A DNA stretch of 64,000 bases, taken from the NCBI RefSeq assembly GCF_003254665.1, contig NZ_QHGY01000001.1, positions 124,001 to 188,000 on the forward strand. Reading direction: 5' to 3'. Under the pieces are notes generated by a model. That model did not search any database, had not been told where the DNA came from, and worked only from the letters and a program-made list of their open reading frames with translations. Positions 28,996 to 35,399 of this stretch are shown in pieces (position 1 is the stretch's first letter; each line of letters begins with the position of its first letter). A program made the position numbers and the translations under genes. The stretch comes from Billgrantia lactosivorans (GTDB lineage: Bacteria; Pseudomonadota; Gammaproteobacteria; Pseudomonadales; Halomonadaceae).

Positions 28996-31110
28996 TCAGC
29001 GCATCAGGGCGGCCTGGTCCTCCCAGTAGCGGCCCATGCTGCGCTCCTCGGTCAGGTCGTAAAGCGATTCGCGCCGCGCCAGGCGGGCGCCGCCATCGCG
29101 GGTCAGCGGGCTCCAGGAGAGCTGGGCGCGCTGGCGCGTGGAGTGAACGAAGAAGGCATCCAGCGGCAGCGAGAGGTAGATGCCCTTGTCGAAGCTGCCT
29201 TCGCCGAAGTCGCTGCCGGCATCGGTGAAGGTGGCCCAGCCCCCCAGGCGCACGCCCGAATCGAACTCGCGCGAGACGTCGAAGGTGGCGCCGAGGTCAC
29301 CGGCGAGATAGCGGCCCACGCTGATCTTGGCCAGCACGTCCTCGTAGTCGGTCTGCCAGTAGCCGGTCAGATGCCCCGTCCAGGTGCTGTAGTCGCGCAT
29401 CGCGAAGCGCTGGTCGAAATCGCGCTGCTTGACCCAGTTGACGTCGAGCCCGAGCGCCACGTCGCTGTTGAAGGGGCGGTAGAGCAGCTCGGCGCCGGCG
29501 CCGGCGAACATGCTCTCGAGCAGGCCGCCATACCCCAGTGCGTACCAGTCGTTGCCCAACTGGGCGGTGCCGGTGTACTGCAGGTTGCTGATGCCGATGT
29601 CGGTTTCGGCCAGGTAGTCGCCGACATGCGTGCGCACCCGCGGCAGGTCCGAGGGACCGAGGTAGCGGTACTTGCCGAGGTTGTCGGCCAGCGTGTAGCT
29701 GAGCGTGCCGGACAGCCAGTGCCGGGTTCCCAGCCGGTATTCGCCGTCGAGGTTGGCGGAGAGCCGGTAGAGGTAGCCGTCGGGACCGCCGAAGTTCTGC
29801 TCGAGCTGCGGCTCGAGGCGATAGGAAAGCCCTCGCGGCGGGGCGTCGTGCAGCACGTCGCCGCGATCGTCGGCCAGCATGGCGTGGGTATAGAGGCCGT
29901 GGCGATAGGCGACACTTGCCTCGCTGGACACGGCGGCGGCGACCAAGGCGTCGCGCTCGTGAACGCTCTCGCGCAGGGCCATGCCGCGCTCGTGCCAGCG
30001 GAAGCGGAAGGTCTCCACGTCGCTACCCAGGTGATTGTGCAACAGGCGTCCGGCACGCTGCTCGCTCTCGGCGAGCGATCGATAGCGCGTGGGTTCGCCT
30101 TCGACGATCAGGCTCGCGCCGTCCTGGCGAATGCGGTAGACGCCGATGCCGGCGTTGGCGTCGAGCTCACGGCTGAGTCCGTCCCAGTCGCCGGTATGCC
30201 GTGCCGGAGGCGCCGCCACGTCGACGGGGGGCGGGTCGCGCTTGGCCTGGGAGACGCTGGCCAGGTTGGTCGACAGCGAGATCCCGAGCATGGCGGTATT
30301 GCCGCGCTGCCAGCCGGCCTTGAGTTCGATGGTGTCGGTCAGGCGCAGCCGAGCGCCGAGGTTGAGGCGTGAGTCCTGGGATTGATCGTTCTGCTGCGGC
30401 TCATGCTGGTAGTCGTTGCCCTCCAGCTCGAGCTGCAATACCAGCGCATCCCATGGCGTCTGGTACTCGATGCCGCCGAACAGGGCGCTGCGTCCGCTGA
30501 ACAGGCTGCCCAGGTTGACGCTGCCGCCATCGTCCCCCGAGCTGAAACCGGAGCGGCGCTCGAAGCCCTCGTGGAGCTGGGCTAGCGGGTTGGTGAAATC
30601 CTCCTGGTTGCCGAGGTAGCCCCAGCCGATCCCCAGCGAGACATCGAAGTTGTGCCAGCGCTTGCTGGCGACCAGGTATTCGCCGGCGAACAGGCCGGTG
30701 CCGCCGATGTCACGCGCGCCGACGGCGACCTGTGGCCAGTAGCGGTCCTCTTCCCGCAGCCGTAGCTTGAAATCGATCCCCTTGTCGAGATTGTTGCGGT
30801 CGTCGGTAGCAGCCAGGTAGCGTCGGTTCTCCACTTCGACGTAGCGAAAACCGGCTTCGAGCCACTCGGCGGGCTGGAAGAAGAGGCCATAGCGCCGGTA
30901 GGGCGCGGTGCGCGACAAGGAGAAGGCGAAACCTCCCAGCGGCGCCATGCGGGCGGTGGGCGTCTGCATCAGCCCCACGCCACCGAAATCGCCCTGGCCA
31001 CTGCCGAGTCGCGGCTGTCCGGGGTCGGCGAGTGCCGGCATGGCCATGCCCAGGGCGGTGGCGAGGGTCAGTGGAGCGAGTCGAGGCGAGCGGGATGCTG
31101 ACCGCTTCAT
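28996..31110 (-). CDS. yjbH: YjbH/GfcD-like outer-membrane polysaccharide protein
   Basis: A 704-residue protein with a signal peptide (LATALGMAMPALA) and then GGVGLMQTPTARMAPLGGFAFSLSRTAPYRRYG, the hallmark opening of YjbH (DUF940) proteins. The rest alternates aromatic and polar residues with tyrosine/tryptophan-rich strands, fitting an outer-membrane beta-barrel (about 20-40 kDa of barrel plus periplasmic parts). In E. coli YjbH and its paralogue GfcD (YmcA) are needed for exopolysaccharide or group 4 capsule secretion. The start at 31110 overlaps the upstream yjbG-like stop (ATGA), so the 1012-codon open frame is not all coding. Last gene of the leftward operon. Confidence 0.88.
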   Translation of the reverse strand: MKRSASRSPRLAPLTLATALGMAMPALADPGQPRLGSGQGDFGGVGLMQTPTARMAPLGGFAFSLSRTAPYRRYGLFFQPAEWLEAGFRYVEVENRRYLAATDDRNNLDKGIDFKLRLREEDRYWPQVAVGARDIGGTGLFAGEYLVASKRWHNFDVSLGIGWGYLGNQEDFTNPLAQLHEGFERRSGFSSGDDGGSVNLGSLFSGRSALFGGIEYQTPWDALVLQLELEGNDYQHEPQQNDQSQDSRLNLGARLRLTDTIELKAGWQRGNTAMLGISLSTNLASVSQAKRDPPPVDVAAPPARHTGDWDGLSRELDANAGIGVYRIRQDGASLIVEGEPTRYRSLAESEQRAGRLLHNHLGSDVETFRFRWHERGMALRESVHERDALVAAAVSSEASVAYRHGLYTHAMLADDRGDVLHDAPPRGLSYRLEPQLEQNFGGPDGYLYRLSANLDGEYRLGTRHWLSGTLSYTLADNLGKYRYLGPSDLPRVRTHVGDYLAETDIGISNLQYTGTAQLGNDWYALGYGGLLESMFAGAGAELLYRPFNSDVALGLDVNWVKQRDFDQRFAMRDYSTWTGHLTGYWQTDYEDVLAKISVGRYLAGDLGATFDVSREFDSGVRLGGWATFTDAGSDFGEGSFDKGIYLSLPLDAFFVHSTRQRAQLSWSPLTRDGGARLARRESLYDLTEERSMGRYWEDQAALMR

Positions 31111-31889
31111 GTGGCCGGCCCTCCCGAATCGGTCTGACCCGCCCCATCCGGCAGTGCGATGGGGTGACAGGCATTGCCGGGCAGGCGGGTCGCCAGGAAG
31201 TCGGGCAGGGTGCGATTGACCCAGTCGGCTTCCTGAACCGGTTCGGGGAGGACGAGCGCAATGCGGCTGCCGGCCATCAGCGGGGAATCGCCGGCATTCC
31301 AGGCGGCGACGCCGATGCGACGAGGGTCGCCCTGGGGGGGGATCACCCAGGCCTCCTCGGCGCTGGCCCAGCGCGAATCCGGGTGTTGGCGCAGCAGTTC
31401 GCGCAGGCTCAGACCCGGCGACCAGCGATGCCGGGTCACGCCGCCGAAGTGCCACAGCTCCACCCAGTCGGGCACGTCGCAGTATCCGGCGGCGGCCAGC
31501 GAGGCCAGCGGCGGGTCGTGCTGAGGCGAGGCGAGCAGGGCGGCAAGGTCGGCCCTGGCTGACGTGCGGCCCGGTGATGTCTGCGACTCGGCGATGCCGG
31601 CCTGCCACGCCTCGAGCCCCCGGGCCAGGTCGGTGCGTCCGTCCAGGGAGTACCAGTCGATCAGTGTCGCCAGCTCCTCCCGCAGGCGCCTGGCCTGGCG
31701 CTGCAGGGGTTCCTGCTGCCGTGCGAGCAGGTAGTAGCTGTAGGCGGGAGACGCGGGCAATGCCGGTTGCTCGAGCCACAGGTCGGAGAGCCGTTGGCTG
31801 TCGGCATGGCCGTAAAGGGGCAAGGCCAGCAGCGCGCCCAGGCAGGCGGTGCGCCAGCGGCCGGCGTGAAAGGGGGGACGTCGGGTCAT
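31107..31889 (-). CDS. yjbG: YjbG/GfcC-like periplasmic capsule protein
   Basis: A 260-residue protein with a signal peptide (about residues 1-27, CLGALLALPLYGHA), then SQRLSDLWLEQPALPASPAYSYYLLARQ, similar to the GfcC (DUF1017) family whose beta-grasp domains resemble those of Wza. It ends with WVNRTLPDFLATRLPGNACHPIALPDGAG. The start at 31889 (complement of ATG) follows GAGAGCGAGA; frames extending upstream are not conserved. It probably helps secrete or anchor polysaccharide at the outer membrane. Translationally coupled to yjbH by a 4-bp overlap. Confidence 0.82.
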   Translation of the reverse strand: MTRRPPFHAGRWRTACLGALLALPLYGHADSQRLSDLWLEQPALPASPAYSYYLLARQQEPLQRQARRLREELATLIDWYSLDGRTDLARGLEAWQAGIAESQTSPGRTSARADLAALLASPQHDPPLASLAAAGYCDVPDWVELWHFGGVTRHRWSPGLSLRELLRQHPDSRWASAEEAWVIPPQGDPRRIGVAAWNAGDSPLMAGSRIALVLPEPVQEADWVNRTLPDFLATRLPGNACHPIALPDGAGQTDSGGPAT

Positions 31890-31903
31890 TCTCGCTCTCT
31901 TTG

Positions 31904-32656
31904 TCACGGCGGTGGCGCGCCGTCGGGCAAGGGTGACTGCCCGTCGTCGCGCCCGGTGTCCTCGGCTTCGCTCCACCAGGGCCTCGCCACCTGCCAGCGC
32001 AGGCGTGGACCGTCCGGCCAGAGCGCCATGTCACCCCCCCAGATCCTCAGGCTGCCCGGCTCGCGCCAGTACACCCCCTGGCTGTGCGTGCTGCGGCTCT
32101 TCCAGTCGAGTCGCTCGGTACAGCGTTCCAGTGCCAGCCGGGTCAGCGGCAGCGCCACGGGCTCGGCCGCCTCGCAGCGGAGGCTCGCCTCGGCCTCGTC
32201 CTGCCATACCGTGCCGTCGGCATCGCGCCACTGCGCGTGCACGCGATAGTGTCCGGGTCTGGCCTCGGCCGAGTGCCAGCGTCCCAGCAGCAGCGCTTCG
32301 AAGCCGGCCGTGCTCGCCGGAACCCCATCGCGCAGGTGCAGGGTGGCGCGATCGCCGGCCTGCCAGTAGGTATCCCGGCCTTGCTCCCCGGTGCGGTGGG
32401 CCATTACCAGCAGGGCCTGGTTGCCCTGGGTCTCAGCCACCAGGGTGGCGTAGGGCAGCGTTTCCGCCTGCGCCGGCAGGTCTTCACCGCTCCCGCCGCC
32501 CATCAGCGTGGCGCCCAAAGGCGTCAGCTGCCCGCCCTGGGCACAGGCCGTCAGGCCGGCAACCAGGCTGCCGGTCAGCCACCAGCGAAGCAGGACCGCC
32601 AAGCGGCGGTCCTGTGTCGGCACACGTCTGTCGCTGTACCGTCTGTCGCGGCGCAT
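31904..32656 (-). CDS. yjbF: YjbF/GfcB-like lipoprotein
   Basis: A 250-residue protein with an N-terminal basic stretch, a signal helix and a lipobox SLVAGLTAC (Cys at about 38). It matches the YjbF/GfcB (DUF2886) outer-membrane lipoprotein family in size, position and the region LRDGVPASTAGFEALLLGRW. It has a Pro-rich acidic C-terminus. The ATG overlaps the upstream stop by one base (TGATG), indicating coupling. Downstream yjbG starts 14 bp after its stop. Confidence 0.78.
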   Translation of the reverse strand: MRRDRRYSDRRVPTQDRRLAVLLRWWLTGSLVAGLTACAQGGQLTPLGATLMGGGSGEDLPAQAETLPYATLVAETQGNQALLVMAHRTGEQGRDTYWQAGDRATLHLRDGVPASTAGFEALLLGRWHSAEARPGHYRVHAQWRDADGTVWQDEAEASLRCEAAEPVALPLTRLALERCTERLDWKSRSTHSQGVYWREPGSLRIWGGDMALWPDGPRLRWQVARPWWSEAEDTGRDDGQSPLPDGAPPP

Positions 32657-32985
32657 CAGCGCGTACCGGTGCCGGTACCCGTACCCGTGCCGGTGCCCGT
32701 GCCGGCGGCACCGATCGCCACGCCGATGCCGGCTGCGCCGCGGCTCACGGCACCGGCCAGGGCCTGGCCGGAGTTGCCGGGAGCCGCGCCCGCGGCACCA
32801 CCGCCGCTGGCGAGCCCGCCGCTGGCCACTGCGCCTGGCGCCGGCGTGTTGGCCGAGTCGCCCGGCGCGCCCGGCGTCCCCTGGGACAGCGTGGCCTGCT
32901 GGGCCAGCGCGAATGGCGCGAGGCTCAGCAAAGCCGCACCGGCCAGGGGGGCGACGCGCCTTCGTAGTTTCAATCGATCAAGCAT
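32656..32985 (-). CDS. yjbE: YjbE/GfcA-like small secreted protein with Gly-Thr tail
   Basis: A 109-residue protein: signal peptide (cleavage after FALA, about 29), then a low-complexity Gly/Ala/Ser region with a hydrophobic Gly-Ala stretch, and a C-terminal run of seven Gly-Thr pairs. E. coli YjbE is likewise a short exported, Gly/Ala/Ser-rich protein with a Thr-rich end, so the match is by architecture and position (first gene of yjbEFGH), not by conserved motif. Strong AAGGAG before the ATG. Function in the family is unknown; it may coat or assist the secreted polymer. Confidence 0.7.
   Translation of the reverse strand: MLDRLKLRRRVAPLAGAALLSLAPFALAQQATLSQGTPGAPGDSANTPAPGAVASGGLASGGGAAGAAPGNSGQALAGAVSRGAAGIGVAIGAAGTGTGTGTGTGTGTR
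32664..32706. repeat. Hexanucleotide tandem repeat in yjbE
   Basis: Seven imperfect 6-bp units (CCGGTG/CCCGTA type) encode the terminal Gly-Thr pairs. Changes in copy number would keep the frame, so it can vary the tail length but not switch the gene off. Confidence 0.75.
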
Positions 32986-33031
32986 AGGGTCTGGCTCCTT
33001 CTTTTGCGCCGGTCACTTCCGGCGGGACGAA

Positions 33032-33080
33032 TGGCCGGATAGTGCATCCGCGTAATGTTGCCGGGATTACTATCTGGCCA
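33032..33080 (-). promoter_or_regulatory. 12-bp inverted repeat in the yjbE leader
   Basis: Arms TGGCCGGATAGT (33032-33043) and ACTATCTGGCCA (33069-33080), 11 of 12 pairs, spacer 25 bp. On the yjbE transcript it would form a long stem-loop 47-95 nt before the start codon. Confidence 0.45.
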
Positions 33081-33097
33081 ACCTGCCGTCGGCAGGT
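33081..33097 (-). promoter_or_regulatory. Palindrome ACCTGCCGTCGGCAGGT in the yjbE leader
   Basis: Perfect 8-bp arms around one base, directly abutting the 33032-33080 repeat. Could be an operator or a second leader hairpin. Confidence 0.45.
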
Positions 33098-33122
33098 ATA
33101 CAGGCAGAATTACATAAAATTC

Positions 33123-33149
33123 CCCCCGTGACTTTAATTGTCATGGGGG
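33123..33149 (+). terminator. Hairpin CCCCCGTGAC/GTCATGGGGG, terminator-like on + strand
   Basis: 10-bp stem with one G-U pair, 7-nt loop, then TTTC. Lies upstream of the candidate wza promoter, so it could block read-through or act as an operator. Confidence 0.35.
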
Positions 33150-33207
33150 TTTCGATTCGAAAGCTGGATTGATAACCTAATTCGCGAAGCCTGGAAAGAA
33201 ACTTATC

Positions 33208-33236
33208 TTGTGCCAGAGTGTCTGTCTGTATATAAG
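33208..33236 (+). promoter_or_regulatory. Candidate promoter of the wza operon
   Basis: TTGTGC (33208-33213), 17-bp spacer, TATAAG (33231-33236, 5/6). It would place the ops-like element about 210 nt into the transcript. Pattern match only. Confidence 0.35.
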
Positions 33237-33396
33237 AGTAAAAAAATGTATAGATATTCACAGGGGGTAGTGGCGAGCAGGAAAAAGGATTATTCTGGCC
33301 TCGTTCTCTAGGCGCCTTGCATGGAAGTAAAGGCCCTGTCTTGTCGAATTCCTTGAGTTTGCGTCGTGTCGTGGCTCGCGCCGCGGGACATTTTTT

Positions 33397-33414
33397 CGTC
33401 TTGGGAACAAGACG
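33397..33414 (+). other. Leader hairpin with GGAA tetraloop, upstream of ops
   Basis: Perfect 7-bp stem CGTCTTG/CAAGACG with a GNRA-type GGAA loop, preceded (not followed) by six Ts. JUMPStart leaders of capsule operons also carry stem-loops before ops. Confidence 0.45.
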
Positions 33415-33450
33415 ATACGCATGGCTTCGGGGATTGTCGTCAAACCTCGT

Positions 33451-33463
33451 GGCGGTAGCGTGT
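33451..33463 (+). promoter_or_regulatory. ops element (RfaH recruitment site), JUMPStart-like
   Basis: GGCGGTAGCGTGT matches the ops sequence GGCGGTAGCGTGC at 12 of 13 positions, lies on the coding strand 295 bp before wza in a non-coding leader, and heads an operon of about 19 polysaccharide genes. In enterics ops pauses RNA polymerase and loads RfaH, which suppresses termination through long surface-polysaccharide operons. Confidence 0.75.
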
Positions 33464-33594
33464 CTTGAGGTGGCGTTGCTGTCCGAAATTGTCGATGTCG
33501 AATTAAGTAATCTTCGAGCTTGCATTGAATTACTGGTGTCGACATTAAGAGACAGTATATATCGCTTGGTGTCGCAGAATGACAACGCGACTGT

Positions 33595-33606
33595 CACTTA
33601 TAAGTG
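33595..33606. promoter_or_regulatory. 12-bp palindrome CACTTATAAGTG before wza
   Basis: Perfect palindrome 152 bp upstream of the wza start, in AT-rich sequence. Possible operator. Confidence 0.35.
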
Positions 33607-33757
33607 TCAGAATAGGAAACTTGGCGATGCCGGTGTTGTTTGTAAGGTTTCTCCCCGTGTCACAGGGTAGCGACTTGAGGAATAATTAAAGAGGCATGGA
33701 TTGGCTGGTTGGAACGCCAGGGTCCGAATTAATATTGGCACGCGAGTGAAAAATTAG

Positions 33758-34894
33758 ATGAATCACGGCTTCCTGCGGCTCCGGTTGGGTCGTATTTGTT
33801 TATTGTTCGGCGTGTTCGCCTTGGGGGGCTGCGCCTTTGCCCCGGGGGGGCATATCGATTACCAGGCGGACGCCGCCCCGATCGACGACCTGGTCGACAT
33901 CGAGCCCATCACCTTCGGCCTGGTGAGAAGCCAGCGGCCTCAGGACATCGGAGCCGAGGACATCGAGAAGGCGGGTGATGACCTGCGCGAGGACATCCGC
34001 GGCTATGACTACTACATCGGCAAGGGGGACGTGCTCAGCGTCATCGTCTATGGCCACCCGGAACTGACGATTCCCGCTGGCGGCGAGCGCAGTGCCGCGG
34101 AGTCGGGCAATGCCGTGCACAGCGACGGCACCATCTTCTATCCGTTCATCGGCCGCATCCCCGTGGAGGGGCGGACGGTGCGCGAGGTCCGCGAAATCAT
34201 CACCCGCGGCCTGGAACCCTACGTGGCCATGCCGCAGGTCGAGGTTCAGGTCGCCCAGTACAATTCGCAGAAGGTCAATGTGACGGGGGCCGTGGAGGAA
34301 CCCGGTCCGCTGCCGATTCGCAACGTGCCGATGAGCGTGCTCGATGCCATCAACCTGTCCGGCGGCCTGGCGGAGCACGCCAACTGGCACGACGTGCGGT
34401 TGACGCGGGATGGCGAGGAGATCCATGTCTCGCTGCACGAGATGCTCAACAGCGGACGACTCGACCAGGACCTGCTGCTGCAGGACGGCGATGTGCTGCA
34501 CGTGCGCGACAACAGTGACCAGAAGGTCTACGTCATGGGCGAGGTGACCGCCCCCACCAGCCTGCCGATGGGCGCCAACCGCCTCACGCTGACCGATGCG
34601 CTTGCCGAGGCCGGCGGCATCAACGAGGGCAACGCCAATGCCTCGGGAATCTTCGTCATTCGCCGGGCGCCGCCGGACAGCGACAAGCTCGCCACCGTCT
34701 ATCAGCTCGATGCCCGCAACGCCGCAGCGCTGGTCCTGGGTGCCGAGTTCACCCTGCAGCCAACCGATGTGGTGTACGTGACGACCACGCCGCTGGGGCG
34801 CTGGAACCGTGTGGTGCGCCAGATCCTGCCCACGGTCAGCAGCATCTACCAGACCACGCGCACCGGCACCGAACTGGAGCAGGTACGCGATTAA
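33758..34894 (+). CDS. wza: Polysaccharide export outer-membrane lipoprotein Wza (OPX)
   Basis: A 378-residue outer-membrane exporter. The lipobox FALGGC (Cys at about 25) is followed by the polysaccharide export (PES) domain (YYIGKGDVLSVIVYGHPELTIPAGG, then DGTIFYPFIGRIPVEGRTVREVREII). Two SLBB domains follow (VNVTGAVEEPGPLPIRNVPMSVLDAINLSGG and VYVMGEVTAPTSLPMGANRLTLTDALAEAGG), then a C-terminal amphipathic helix region. It forms the octameric channel working with Wzc. No strong ribosome site (GAG only) precedes the ATG. First gene of the rightward operon, 10 bp before wzb; it corresponds to gfcE in group 4 capsule loci. Confidence 0.95.
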   Translation: MNHGFLRLRLGRICLLFGVFALGGCAFAPGGHIDYQADAAPIDDLVDIEPITFGLVRSQRPQDIGAEDIEKAGDDLREDIRGYDYYIGKGDVLSVIVYGHPELTIPAGGERSAAESGNAVHSDGTIFYPFIGRIPVEGRTVREVREIITRGLEPYVAMPQVEVQVAQYNSQKVNVTGAVEEPGPLPIRNVPMSVLDAINLSGGLAEHANWHDVRLTRDGEEIHVSLHEMLNSGRLDQDLLLQDGDVLHVRDNSDQKVYVMGEVTAPTSLPMGANRLTLTDALAEAGGINEGNANASGIFVIRRAPPDSDKLATVYQLDARNAAALVLGAEFTLQPTDVVYVTTTPLGRWNRVVRQILPTVSSIYQTTRTGTELEQVRD

Positions 34895-34904
34895 GGGGAA
34901 GAGG

Positions 34905-35363
34905 ATGTTTCAGGAAGTGCTCGTGGTGTGCATCGGCAACGTCTGTCGCAGCCCGGTCGGGGAGGCGCTGCTCAGGCGGGCCCTGCCCGGCCACCGTATC
35001 GCATCGGCCGGGCTGGGTGCACTGGTCGGCCAGGCGGCCGACCCCACGGCGGTGCGCCTGGCGGAGGCCGACGGTCTCGATCTCTGCGGGCATCGGGCGC
35101 GCCAGATCGACGCCGGGATGGTTCGCGAGGCCGATCTGGTGCTGGTCATGAGCGAGGGCCAGCGCCTGGCGATTGCCGAGCAGTTCCCCTTTGCCACCGG
35201 CAAGACCATGCGCTTCGGGCGCTGGCTACCGGGCGAAGCGGGCCTCGGGGTGGACATTCCCGATCCTTATCGCAGGAACGAAGAGGTCTTTGTACGCGTA
35301 CATCGTCAGCTCACCGAAGCGGCGCGCCTGTGGCAGGCGCGCCTCGGCAGCACGCGTGGCTGA
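34905..35363 (+). CDS. wzb: Low-molecular-weight protein-tyrosine phosphatase Wzb
   Basis: A 152-residue cytoplasmic phosphatase that dephosphorylates the tyrosine cluster of Wzc and so controls polymer export. The P-loop CIGNVCRSP (Cys at 9, Arg at 15) and the general-acid loop DIPDPYRRNEE near 120 are intact. GGGGAAGAGG precedes the ATG. Gene order wza-wzb-wzc is canonical (gfcE-etp-etk in the group 4 locus). Confidence 0.95.
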   Translation: MFQEVLVVCIGNVCRSPVGEALLRRALPGHRIASAGLGALVGQAADPTAVRLAEADGLDLCGHRARQIDAGMVREADLVLVMSEGQRLAIAEQFPFATGKTMRFGRWLPGEAGLGVDIPDPYRRNEEVFVRVHRQLTEAARLWQARLGSTRG

Positions 35364-35399
35364 AGCGAACGACCCCCTTTTCACGCCAGGACTCCATCG

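Larger units (their letters stand above)
32986..33757. other. 772-bp AT-rich divergent control region of the polysaccharide locus
   Basis: Clearly lower in GC than the flanks, with no supportable gene. From left to right: an inverted repeat and a hairpin in the yjbE leader (33032-33097), a C5/G5 hairpin (33123-33149), a candidate rightward promoter (33208-33236), a GGAA-loop hairpin (33397-33414), the ops-like element (33451-33463), a 12-bp palindrome (33595-33606), and then wza. The AT-richness, hairpins and ops match fit a regulated promoter with a long (about 500 nt) wza leader. Confidence 0.7.

Noticed and set aside
33397..33414. Intrinsic terminator in the wza leader
   Set aside because: The six Ts precede the hairpin on the + strand and become As after it on the - strand, so it has no U-tract in either direction.
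33317..33670. 117-codon + strand open frame in the 772-bp AT-rich region, and overlapping - strand frames (33070-33597, 33258-33545)
   Set aside because: No ribosome site, unusual amino-acid make-up for this genome, and they overlap hairpins and the ops-like element. Best read as non-coding leader.
33736..33757. Sigma-54 promoter (TGGCAC) just before wza
   Set aside because: The -24 element matches, but no TTGC-type -12 element follows, and a start here would leave no leader before the ATG.
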